Source of the DNA: Oscillospiraceae bacterium
Lineage (GTDB): Bacteria > Bacillota > Clostridia > Oscillospirales > CAG-272
Direction: 5' to 3'
Assembly: GCA_015063585.1 (NCBI GenBank)
Contig: SVTW01000008.1
Location: 1-58,444 of the forward strand
DNA: 58,444 nucleotides
In this document: piece after piece, positions 19,601 through 28,800 of the stretch
How the letters are laid out: each line of letters opens with the position of its first letter
Position numbering within the stretch: the stretch's first letter is position 1
Made by a program: the position numbers and the translations under genes
Notes under the pieces: model-generated
What the model was told of the DNA's origin: nothing
The model's input: only the letters and a program-made list of their open reading frames with translations
Databases searched by the model: none

Positions 19601-19764
19601 CTCACCTCGCAAACGTAGGACTCGTTATAGTCCGCCGCCGTAGGTGCAGGCTCTGCCGAAACGCCGTGCGCCAAAAGTCCGACACCGAGCGAGAGCACGC
19701 AGAGCAGGATCGCACACAGTGTCAGCAATCCGTAATTCGTTCGTTTCTTTTCTGAGCAGTTCAT
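10627..19764 (-). CDS. Giant surface protein: BspA-type LRRs, CARDB-like domains, InlB-type repeats
   Basis: The 3045-residue protein has a signal peptide (residues 1-37, MNCSEKKR then a hydrophobic core ending AHGVSAEP). BspA-type leucine-rich repeats (units such as IGANAFKGCSEL) fill about 100-260 and 570-980. A large beta-rich middle follows, including a stretch at about 1490-2000 with recurrent GVLYVTWSE-like strands that may be a propeller. Two CARDB-like domains lie near 1995-2210. Twelve InlB-type repeats (YYVDGE...GYTFSGW) span about 2225-2990. A transmembrane helix near 3008-3030 and the tail RKRRRS anchor it to the membrane. Such proteins bind host or neighbour-cell ligands. It follows the other giant gene after 95 bp containing a hairpin, so it may be partly uncoupled from that transcript. 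Confidence 0.85.
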   Translation of the reverse strand: MNCSEKKRTNYGLLTLCAILLCVLSLGVGLLAHGVSAEPAPTAADYNESYVCEVSGKSYVLYYSITGDSACVTDFYKDHASTVAVVVPASINVNGQSYAVTGIGEGAFEGAGINRVTLSDGITEIGANAFKGCSELISVNLGTTLTEIGAGAFQKCSMLTAISIPAGVREIKNDTFADCTSLTSVSLGLVKTIGEKAFYDVGIKTLKLNDALETIGKDAFRDADLRVVRTGKNLRYVGDGAFFCEELYYFDIRFPRPAESWGENVFKYSVDGSGKPNFDRTVLYRPETLEGWGSCYGLNPDGRWESEPDFAGWHFKDSITLDFEGDLGDIIGDANAEPDLNKIVYDANGVGYLLLSYDTDANDDGIADGEAYMAVVAAYDGSRNLNDPTAIQIPACVWYDEEVFEMYAAIFFTVNNAEQIRTMSFERMSLYMTTTFAAFPALESIYIKSLQNDFFEGEAWFQDGTDSSNVGVTAVWTDKRVVLSESVKYSGASHIYSCFELDDYSYDKQGIYYTIDKTLGVAIAGDLSRGDDEQANTSRYSGSGYYSGESGHAVIPDYVSDGERYYPVVGLGRYAFYNCNSLTKLTLGAFVGQEVTDAEGNAWIDAAIGDCALRNCANLSDFAVSAKNQFYDTDGTILYACSVDALGVKRATKIVKATNRVTSFGAANVGYFEMVSAIENYAFANCTGLVSFDFVHISKIGAHAFENTGLTQVVLNSAEITVMEYAFANNSFLRHVSLGAGTALGRFVFQFCTAIEAFASDSAKYIVDDNGALFEKCEGYAVLLQYPAANRSASSYRITCFTKGGVADSTLPIREIEAYAFYGSFLENITVGHEVWYIGKAAFASSAKLREVTIGKGVVAIGIEIAGTTWWSEQIPPDLFTPDQAQVYEREVFDRCSVLAAIRVDAENTQYCSDTNGILYNADKTLLLVYAEGITRITFTAPITLTAIGIEAFENNVHLQRLILPEGIVEVGAKAFNGCTRLGMIYFRSLTAPKIGEQVFNSTGALNGDEGLTVYCIPEPGEWFDVRVEMWEPYLETVEKYVAIQEVPEQALPTPQTYLVYVIDTDGNTLPGTIVEYGYISAIDPTKTVWKVLTVNDEGYAVLTMPDTTQLFGGNAISLRVTDPKGVFYGFEALECFTPDFVSDYSYITLRSIPGASGLLCQGKDIDTGSVSVNTAGLDEDAVIKLSVRAHWDTLDVFQSVRILQREYFADGTKETVLGSATQSLMAGVFNFEIDPSLVPRTVGVNYEFFVQLTVLSPEGEPTIVEEKLNVDLFYYKMGPDELNGFQINNQVEFEIDPSIPLIGGMEFEAQLFQRFITPSIIYEGDKMYIGINMGELFEPLGDPADGNVDYYKDLLDDFHERIEELKKKHEFEKEASVKVEISGLLELQKKSLNGSSVITRSEIVGTVSYEFEIGTTVFVWVIPVRFEFEFEASGTYRMIMNWENYEENGDFWGSREFELEFNIHAEGRAGLGCSFISVGIYGSADLDIVIAFAKEISGISGEFSMDLGLYIKLDLVFWKVIKHFSANEIFGGSGPLLSIPFECTFWNKQDASGVSTWSLKGDSANRTFASFSEAVSYTLGRVDTTFRPSDTTYEEYVGTESQIVTYKGVTYRFYIDNVYLNKNVVNNGIPYNEYNFLKLVYSTLLEDGSWSSPKIVNKDLFNEVGFDLCVDENGIHIVYRRTRDVMSAANAEQYVGLTEVWQTTLYAQGYTTPAVKLSETASYKIDAEIQSIDGVLYVTWSENADNNIFGMSPDNTQSDDGNYTIYPTTANAICIAVYRNGAWEPLRVLGEQPLIADFEVCKIGSAVELLVLLDADCDMISAEDHLLYRVDLSNSQLSLVRVTPVDAEENPIALTYDENGNAVGQAIASVRCEKGILYLECNDQLYTCTPNAEANWSAALVCEGLGNEYRPIYNPDGSLFGIGFLVQRGELVADLTVIPYVDGTFASPLTLISGGENGIVEFFSTYAYGDELRVLYTLSTANGELRTYGVQEREVKLPDDLILDGVRCENDKVTANEAFDLSLTVTNRSLKPLTALDVILRDPATKAEIRRVSLTDQMILPGSTETLTVKLTLDCFIESYIVEVEETDAAYEESSEEKANNACNYAIVYPDLCVSAKHVEIAGVQYLLILVQNLGELPSAGYTLYVENGIVDVEQPLSGRKLLYTVKNEKGLDAKSYVYYTVELNKVYFTDEYVTFSIQADEAEHNHINNVVYSSMKKHEDVSYGTTYTLTYYVDGEVYYTAEYRVGETIDLAAVGSMEREGYTFSGWYGEKTVMPAQDVEVNGFYHLNTYFVHYYVDGVLAYSDAVEYGTPISVRKNEVKIGHSFSGWTIENADGSVTDFAGGTMPAENLIVEGDFTLNTYTVTYYVNDAPVKTQTYTYGAAIEAYSYPVAEGYQISAWSHSFRTMPAYDVAIYATMQKSMYVLTYQVTDPNGVMRVVYQTPVQYDTAIPYYDFIPALGIGFGGWTDESGAAVTKETNLKMPAKNMTITGRETRLQYTLTYIVNGEPVGSATYAFGEPIVPLAYSKEGYTFNGWKSIPATMPAYNLTVYGDETQDLYEVAFYVDGELLLTQTYPKGATIDHSLLPTKEGYTFGGWNSVSDENGGALTILNWKMPAQNIRVSGSFTANSYSLTYYVDSKTVHTVSLPFGSTVTAHVFTPSEGYDFSGWKNLPTTMPAHNVEVYGSTSVRIYALRYYVDQTLVYEQKLTFGSPIEAFLYQPATGYSVSAWGTVPETMPARDVDLHATTSKIDYTLRYFVDGELVKTLTCQYGDTITAHAYQPAAGRSFLGWVALPEKMPAGNLDVYGSTVIKTYRLDYYVDGQLLYSDLYEYDALIEKRADPTREGYTFSGWGDVARRMPERDVRLDASFTRNQYRVFYYVDGEQVGSATYSYGEKIDPPAYSKEGYTLRGWADLPATMPAQDLTLQANLEVNTYQARYYINGVLYKTEAVAFGNALTLEYPSTENYRVLGWEVGGTEIKQDYRMPSGDIRIDAKVETTETPLVKTVGFAVGMSIAGTAVLTGGGFLIVEFFLRKRRRSLTDWMD

Positions 19765-19808
19765 GTTTTATCCGCCCTTCTTTTTTATGTAACAAATATT
19801 CGTTGTTC

Positions 19809-19838
19809 GGCATGCCTCGGAGACACCCGAGGCATGCC
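19809..19838. terminator. Hairpin between the two giant genes
   Basis: A perfect 12-bp stem (19809-19820 with 19827-19838, loop AGACAC). The T run is on the plus-strand side only; in the direction of the operon it is preceded by A and not followed by T. It may attenuate, process or protect the minus-strand mRNA rather than fully end it. Confidence 0.5.
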
Positions 19839-19859
19839 TTTTTGGTGTAGTTTGAGGTG

Positions 19860-22800
19860 TTACCCTCTGATGTTGGATTCGCCTTCTTTGGGGAGGTATT
19901 CGCTGATTAACATGAGCAATTCTTCCTCTGTGGTAAGACCCTTTCCAACGGCAACCTTAATATAAGGACCGTTGAAAGCAAGGAACTGCTCATAGGTCAT
20001 GTATGCACTCCACTCCTCGTAGGTGTATACACCATACTTTTCAAGGTCGGCTTGCATCTGTTCCTGATCAAACATCATATTCTCGCCATATTCAAAGCAC
20101 TTTTCGAAGAAGGAAAATTCCAACGGAGTCAACGACAGCATGCCGTTTGTGATAAAGTTGACGTTTTGCGCCGTCCATACCGAATAAGATCCGGTATATT
20201 CGACCTCAACGAAGGCATTCACAAGCGTCACGTAACTATACGCGCCGTTTTCGGAATCCACTCCGTTCATCTTTGCGAATCTGTGTCCGATGTAGTCTTG
20301 GCAATTTTCGCTCGTAATCAAAACGAATTGCTTCAGATCGGGATCGTAGAAGCCGTGCTCTCCAATCACCTCAATTGTGGTTCCGTCCGAGAATTCAAGA
20401 TTGATCAAAATATAGTTGCTGTCGCCGTGACAATACAAGAACACAATCGGACGCTCCACATAAGAGCCGGTTACGAAATCCCAAACCAGCAGAATTTCAT
20501 CACCCTTAAGTTCTTCCACGCGCTTGGTCGTACCATCTGCCAATGTCACAAGCGTTCCGGTTGCAACGCAAGGACCGTTATCAGGTTCCGGATCGGGTTC
20601 GGGAATCACCGTCCAGCTTGCAACAAAGGTTATGGTATCTCCGTTAACCGTAGTCAAGTTTTCGGAAACCTGAGCACCACCGGTCCATGTACGTCCGTTC
20701 CATGTCCAATAATTAAAGGTGTACCCATCTCTTCCGGGATTGGTCGGCAACGTGAAGGGCTGATCATATGTTACGGTAAAGGAGCTTACACTACCGCCAC
20801 CGTTGGAATCAAACTGCACCGTGTAGGTGATGGGTGTCCATTTTGCTGTCAGGATCACGGTTGCGCCGTCTATATCGGTCAGCCAGCCATCGTGCAAGCC
20901 GGGATTGAGAACGCTTCCGTCGGGAAGGATCCAACCTTGGAAAATGTAACCTGTGCGCGTGATTGCTTCGGGAAGCGTAATCATCTGCTCGTAGGTAATA
21001 TTCTCCATTGTTGCAGGCGTAGTGCTGCCGCCGTTTGCCGAAAATTCGATGCGGTAAACGATCTCGCGCCACTCTGCCGTGAAGGTAAAGATTGCCAAAT
21101 GCTCGGAGGTCAATCGGCTGAGCTCAGCACCTGCCTCGTAAAGGACACCGTCCGAGCCTCTCCAGCCGAGGAGTACGTAGCCTCTGCGTTCAAAAGCTTC
21201 GTCAAGACGGAATGTATCATCATAGGAAAGAAGCTTGGAATCCATCATCGGCTCGTCGTGACCGGGATAAAACTGTACCGTGTACTGTGACGAGGTGTAT
21301 TGTGCTGTCACAGTCTGATCGGTCAGAAGCGTCAGATCATATTCTGTCCAACCTGTGGGCACAAGTCCGATCTGTTCGGGTACGGCGGGATCGGCAATTT
21401 CAAGTCCGTCAAGCACATAATCAATCGTGTAGTAACGCTCGAAGGTGGGAACACCGAACACCTGATAGGAAATCTTATACAGGATCGGGGTGTAGAGCAC
21501 CGTGATCTCCAGATCGCCAACCATCTCGGCGGGAAGATTCCAAGCACCGTAGAAATGCGCCTTTTCGGGAACGGCGGGCGTGATCAGCTTGCCGTCCAGA
21601 ACCGTGTATTCGCTGTACTCGTATTCCTTTCCGTCCTCGTCGATCAGCTTTACAAGATCCCCGTTTTCATCATAGAAATATGCCTTGTAAGTAATGACTT
21701 CATATTGCGGGCGTACCGTGAGATCGCCCTCCACCGTTTCGGGGAGCATCCAGCTTCCGCGGTAGCCCTTCTTCGCGGGAACAGCGGGGAGCGTTCCGCG
21801 CAGAGCCTCGCCGCGTACCGCGAGCAACGATGCCACAACCTCACCCTGCTCATTCACAAACGTAATGATGCAATCCTCGGTTTCGGCAACGGGATAGATC
21901 GCGATGTCGGGCGTGATCGCCTCGGGCATGCTCCATGCGAGATAGCCGACGGGAAGCGGAGGCAGGTCGAAATCGGGTGCTTCCACCGTATACGTGCGAA
22001 CCGCAAAGATCTCGTTGTCTTCGGCACCGAATGCCTTTGCCATAAAGAGGACGCGGCAGACCGTGGGGGTCCACTCGGCAACCAACTCGTAGTTGCCCGA
22101 TTCGGTAACGAATGCCGAAACTTCGGTTTCTGCGCGGAAGAGTCTGTCTCCCATGCGCCAGCCAACGAAATCGTAGCCCTCTCTCGTAATGGCTGCAGCC
22201 ATGTTCCAAACGGTTTCATAGGTCGCCTCGATCGGATCGGGCGTGCCGTTGCCGCCGTTGGCATTGTAGGTCACACGGTAAGTGATCGGTGTATAGCAGA
22301 TCGAAACCGCGAAATCGGAAAGTGCGGAATCGTTTGCAAGCAGACCGCTGTAATCCTCCCATGCCGCCGTGTAGCCAACCTTTTGCACAAGCGCGGGCTC
22401 GGTCAAGCTCTTATTCTCCACCGTGTAGGTGCAGCTTCCGAGCATCTCTCCCTTTTCGTCAAGGAAGGTCACCGTGTAGGTGCGGATCTCCCAGATCGCC
22501 TCCACGAGAATGCTCTCGCCCTCAACCGAGCACAGGTTCACCAGCTCGTCGCCCGCCTGATAGCGAACGCCGTTGATATCCCAACAGATAAAGGTGTAAT
22601 TGAGACGTTCGGGAGCGGTAGGCAGAACAAAGGACTGATCATAGCTTGCGAGATAATCGTCGATCTCGGTGCTGCCGCCGTTCATCTGATACTCCACGGT
22701 ATAGCGGATCGGCTCCCAAACAGCCTTGAAGACGACCTCAACACCCTGCTTATTTGCAATTGCGTTGACGTCCTCCAATACCGAGCCTGCCGCATAGGTG

Positions 22801-25800
22801 CGTCCCGTTTCCGCGCAATACCAGCCGCGGAAGTGATAGCCGAGACGCTCGGAGGCAGCTCCGATGATCTGATCCGAAAGACCGTAGGTAATCCGGGTGG
22901 GATCCACCGCTGTGCCGCCTTGCGTGTCGTAAAAAATGGTGTACGTAATGGGGGTGTAGACCGCGTAAATTTCGATCTCCAGCTTTTGGTCGCCGATCTC
23001 GGCAAAGATCGCCTCGGAGACCGTTACGCTGTCGCCCAGCGCGCTCACGGTAAGGTAATCCTTCGGATTCTCCACCGCAACGCCATCGACCGTAACGTGG
23101 ATTCCGTCCATATCCCATTGTCCGAGATATCCCCTGAGGTAGGGTACGTCGGAAATGAAGAAGGTGCGGTTCTCCGCGCTGAAATAACGCGTTGCGATCA
23201 GCGTGGGCGTATCCGTATCGGTTCTTTGCTGATAGAATTTCACGGTCTGCTCGTTTGCCTGTACCTCTTGGCGTTTGACGCGAAGCTCGTTGTTCTCGTC
23301 GAATGCCTCGGGCTTGAGCTCATAAACGAACTTGCCCTCGGGTTCCTTCACAGCACCCGTTTCCACCGTCCACGCAACCTCGCGTAACTTAACACCCTCG
23401 GAATCCAAGAAGAAAATCTTGTATTGGATCAGATCAAACGCGGGGCTAACGGTCTGGCTCTCATAGACGAAGCCGTCGGAGAGATTCCATCTTGCATTTT
23501 CGTATCCGGCACGCGCCGCGATCGGGTAGGTTGCGCAACGCTCACGGATCTGCTCGATGGTATCCAGAACCGTAAAGGTTACACTGCCCACGGTTGTCTC
23601 ACCGTCCATCAGCGTGAGCGTGTATTGCGCGGGCGTCCAGACCGCTACCATCGTCAGAACGTCGCCGTTGGTCTCGGTGAGGTTGCGCAGGGTTGTGCCC
23701 GCGTCATAAACGCTTTCCCCGAGCTTCCAGCCGCCAAAGATATATCCGTGGCGAACGGGAGCTTCGGGCAGGATCAGGTCGGTGTCATAGGTTGCGGCTT
23801 GCGGTTTGATCTCCGCGCCGCCCTCGGTCGTAAATTCGACCTGATAAGAAATAGGTGTGTAGGTCAAGCGGTATTCGGTATCGTCTCCCTTGACCCAGCT
23901 TGCCGTGTAACCGACCCGATGGGTCAGCACGGGCAGAGTCAGCAGATCTCCATCGGTAACGTAGATGCGTTCCAGCACCTCCGCGGGATCTGCATCCGAC
24001 AGGAACCGAATTTCATAGACAACGGGAGTCCAGACCGCGCGAACCGTGATGTCGGACGCGCCGAGGGTATAGGTCTCCCAAGTGCCAACAAAATGCTCGC
24101 GTGTGGGAAGTGCGGGAGCGATCAGGTAGCCGCGATCGATATCACTTTGCGTAAAGATCACCTCGGCGATCACCTCGCCCATCGAAACGAAGGTTGCGGT
24201 GTAGCCCGAGCGTGCCTTTTCCCAAACCGCCTTGAGCGTGACTGCGGTTCCGTTTGCTACGTTGAAGCGACAAGCGATCGGCTCATCGGCACGGAATACC
24301 GTTCCGTCGAGCTCCCAGCCTACCAAGCGGTAGCCCTCGCGCGCGACCTGCGCGGGAGAGAACTCCGAGCCGTAGGGGAGCGTTACGGATCCGATCGGTG
24401 TTACACCGACGCCGAGATCAAAGGAAACCGTAAAGATCACGGGCGTGTAGGTGGGATATACGACCAGATCGGTTCCCGTCAGAGCGGGCAATTGCCACTG
24501 TCCGACGTAGCCGCTTCTCTGCGCGATCAATGCCGCCGAGGGCAGCTCGATCTCGGAAGGATGCATGTCGAGCGTGTAGATCACCTCGATGTCCTCCATA
24601 CCGCGGAAGAGAATGGTGTATTGGATCGGCTCCCAAACCGCTGTCAGCGTAACGGCGGTGGAAATATCCTCGCCGAGCCGATAGCAGAAGGTCTCGCCCT
24701 CGATCCGCTCACCGTTCAGACTCCAACCCAGGAAGCGGTAGCCAAAGCGGCTGATCGCATCTGCGGTGGGAAGCGTGTAGTCGGCATCGAATGCCATTTC
24801 AAACGTCAATACGAACGCGGGATCCTTCACGGTGCCGCCGTTCGGATCAAGCGTGAGCTGATAGGTCTCGGAATTCTGCAACGTGTATTTCGGATATGCG
24901 TTGTAGTTTCCATTTTCGTCCTTCACGTAATCCCATGCAGCCAGATAGCCCTCTTTTGCGGGGAGCGCGGGTGCCGCGGCTTGCAGTGCCGCAAAGCCCT
25001 CGTCGTCTGCGAACACACGGTATGCGCGTTTCTCACCAAGATGATAGATCAGGGTCTTACCGCCCTCGATCTGCACTTCATGGACCGTGATGCCGATTGC
25101 GGGTACGTAGCACTCCCAACCAACCGCGTAGCCGTTCTTGGCAAGCGGCAGGGGCTCGTTTACGAAAAGATCTTCCATGGTAAAGTTCACGCGGTGCATC
25201 TCCTCGGAGCCCAGATAGGTGTATTGGAAGAGAATTTCATACGCGTTGGGCTTCCACAGTGCCTTGAATACCACGGTGTCGCCGTCGGTTGCGCTGAGGT
25301 TCTTCATCGCGTCGCCGCTGTTGTAAACCTTGCCGAGGTATTCCCAACCGCGGAACTCATAATTGGCTCTTGTGGGCTTGGGCAGCTCGTTTGTTTGGTC
25401 ATAGAACCATTTCTGTGACTCCAGCGACGAGTCCTCAAAGATCACCGTGTAGGAAATGGCCTGCCACTCTGCCGTAACCGTTACACATGCAAGATCGGTT
25501 TCGGTCAGGTTGCTCAGCTGCTTTCCAGCCTCAAAGAGCGTCTCTCCGATCCTCCAACCGAGGAAGATATATCCCTCTCTTACAGGTACTGCAGGGAGGT
25601 GGAAGGTGGAGCCGTAGAGAACAGTCTGTGCGGGCGGGGGATTCTTTCCGCCCATAACGTCATAGCGTACCGTATAACGGATCGGTTCCCAAACGGGCGT
25701 CAGGGTCAGGATCTCACCGTCGATCACGGTCAGATTCTTCATGCCGCTTTCGTAGCGTGTCTCGCCAAGATACCAACCGAGGAAGCGGTAACCCGCTTTT

Positions 25801-28800
25801 TCGGGGGTGATCAGCGACAGCGCCTGCTCGTAGGAAAGGCTGACGTTGTATTCCTCATAGCCCTTGAGAACGACCGTATATTGGATCGCCTGCCATTTTG
25901 CCGTCAAAGTAACGGAAACGGCGGGAAGCGTTGCGGCATCTACGGGCTCGTCGCCAAGATACCAGCCGAGGAATTGATAGCCGTCACGCGTGAGCTTGGG
26001 AAGCACAACCGTTTCACCCTCGACATAGAGCGCGGTTTGCAGAATGGAGTCATAACCGTAGTCCAGCGTGACAGAATAGGAAAGGGTTTCGGACGGAATC
26101 CCGCGGACCGTAATATCGGTGAGCTGTTCCACCGTGAGTGTAAGCTTGCGCGTTTGCGCGTTATAGGAAGCAACGGGAACGCTTGCAACGTAACCGTAGC
26201 CCTCGCTCAGCGCGGGAAGGATCAGCGTGAGCGTGCCCTCCGCGATCTGCTCTACGGTGTAGGAATAGCGGGCGGTCTGCTCGCCGTTCTCTACCGTAAC
26301 GCTGTAAACGCGCGGCGTGTAGGTCGCCTTGCATACGAGCGTGGTCTCCTCGCCCTCCAGTGCCGCAATGCGGTCAAGCAGCTCTGTGCGGTCAAGCCCC
26401 CAGCTGCCGACGTAACCCGTGCGCGCGGGGATCGCGGGTGCCGCGATCGACTCATCCTCTACCGTGAAGAGGATCGAGCTCAGCTCCGCGCCCGCATCGG
26501 TTTGGAAGACGAGCGTATATTGGATCGGGGTGAAGATCGCGTGCAGGGTCTTGTCACCGAGCGTAGCCTTGTCAAAGGTCTCCCAAGCCTCGAATCGGTA
26601 TCCGAGTCTCGCGGGTGCGCTGTGCGGTGCCTCTACCCCGTCAAGGGTTTCAACCGTATAGGTCACGTTTTTGTAGACCTCTCCGTTCGCTACATATTTA
26701 ATAGTATAGGGAATGGCAACGTAAACAGCCTCAACGGTAAATTCCACCGTTTCGAACGAAAGCGATTTGAGACTGTCATAGTTCCAATAGGAGCGATAGC
26801 CGCGGCGAAGCGGAATATCGAATTGCTGATAGGAGGTCATTTCAACGTGATAGGTGGAGGTGGCAACCGTTTTGCCGTCGATGACATACGTGATCGGATA
26901 AAGGATCACCTTCCACTGTGCCACCAGCTCTATGCTGTCGCCGTCCTGCGCCGTCAGGTTGGGGATCTCCTCGCCTGCGCCGTAGATCGCATCGCCGTAC
27001 TTCCACCCCTCAAAGGTGTAGCCGAGACGCTTGACCGCGTTTGCGAACACAAGCTTTTCGGCGTTGTCGTAGGCAACCGTTTGCGATGCAACGCTGCCGT
27101 CGCCGCCGTTTGTATGGTAGGTTACGGTAAACCGAATGGGTGTGTATACCGCCTTGACCTCAAAGTTCTCGTTTACGCTTGCCAGCTTGGAGGCGAAGTC
27201 CTCCCATGCAACGAGGTATCCCGTACGCGCAACGGTTTCGGGGATATCAAAGGTGCGGTTCTCAACCGTATAGGTGCGCTCCGCAACGGTCTCACCCGTG
27301 TGATCGGTGAAGGTAACGGTGTAGGTTACGATCTCCCATTGCGCGGTCAACGTAACCTCGCCGCTCACGGCAAGATCGCGCACCGACGCACCCGCCTCGT
27401 AGCAGGTGTCGCCAAGCTTCCAGCCCACAAACCGATAGCCAACGCGTTCGATCGCATCGGGCAACCTGAAGGCTGTGCCATAGTATGCGGTCGTTGTTTT
27501 GGGTGTGGTCTTTCCGCCGTTTGCGTCGTAGGAGACCGAATAGCGGTTTGCCTCAAAAATGGCTGTCACGGTACCCGCCGTGCCAAACGGTGCCGTAACC
27601 AGATCACTCGGATAGCTTCCGTTTTCGGAGAAACGGTATTCGGTATCGCCAACCTTCCAACCCACGTGATGGTATCCTCTGCCCTGTTCTGCGGCAAAGA
27701 GGTCTTTGTAGGTTTTATCAAGCGATGCGAACACCGTGTTGCCGAGGATCAGCGTCACGGGGCTCGAAGTGCAGGGCGTACCCGAGGGGAGCGTAATGGA
27801 AACGTTGACCTTGCACTGATATTCTGCGTAGAGGCAGTCGATCGAAACAAGGTTGACAAGCGTCTGATCGCCAACGGTCGCCGTTACCCGCTCTCCGTCG
27901 TGGAGGTAATACCAACGTACAAGACTCCACGCGGCGGCATCGCCTGTTTTGATCAGGTCGGAATCAAGCGGCAGTGCCACGTTGATCGACGAAAGCGTTT
28001 GATCGCGTACAACGGTCAGCGTTTGCGCGCCGTCGGGCAAGCCAAAGCCGGTACCCGTTTGCAGCGTGATCGTGCGCGTCCAGCGCGACAGATATTTTTG
28101 ATCCGCCTGTTTGTAGGCGTCGATCACACCTTTTCCGTCTTCGGAAAGGCTGTCAAAGGTGAGTGCCTTTCCATCGGCATTATACCAGCCGTCAAAGTGC
28201 CAGCCGCCCTCATCGGCAAGGAGTCCGATCTCCCCGCGGAGACCGTAGGTGAAATACATCTCATTCTCATTGCCGTCAAAGTCGACAAACAGCACGCGGA
28301 TCGAATATTTTGCGTAAAGCGTGCAGTCATCTGCCAGCGTGTAGACCGTATCGGCCTTCACGGGCTTGGTATAAGCCGGATCGGCATACCAACCGTCGAA
28401 GGTATAGCCCGTGGGAACCTTCGGGGTGGGAAGCGTGCCGTACGCGCTGTCGTATGCAACCGTCAGATCGGCAAGCTGGGAACCGGTGCCAAGGTCATCG
28501 AGGTGAACCTTGTAACGGTTTGCCGTATAGGACACGGTGAGCGTGATGTTTTCAAACACACCGTCGGGAACGTACCAGACCGCCACACCGTCCTCTTGGA
28601 TCGGAGTGATCGCCTGCCCGTTATAATACCACTGTCCGCTGTAGCCGACACGAACGGGTACGCCCGGCAGCTCGATGCGTCTGCCGTTGAGTGTGCTGTC
28701 CGCGCCGTTGTTGAGAACATGGTCCTCATCACTCAGCGCAACGTCGTAGAAATCGCGCGTATAAAGCGTGTTGCCGTTGCGGTCCGCAAAAGCGATGCTA

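Noticed and set aside
20141-20570. A complete protein-splicing intein in the 3752-residue protein
   Set aside because: No homing endonuclease, no terminal His-Asn and no matching downstream extein; a cleavage-only Hint domain fits better.
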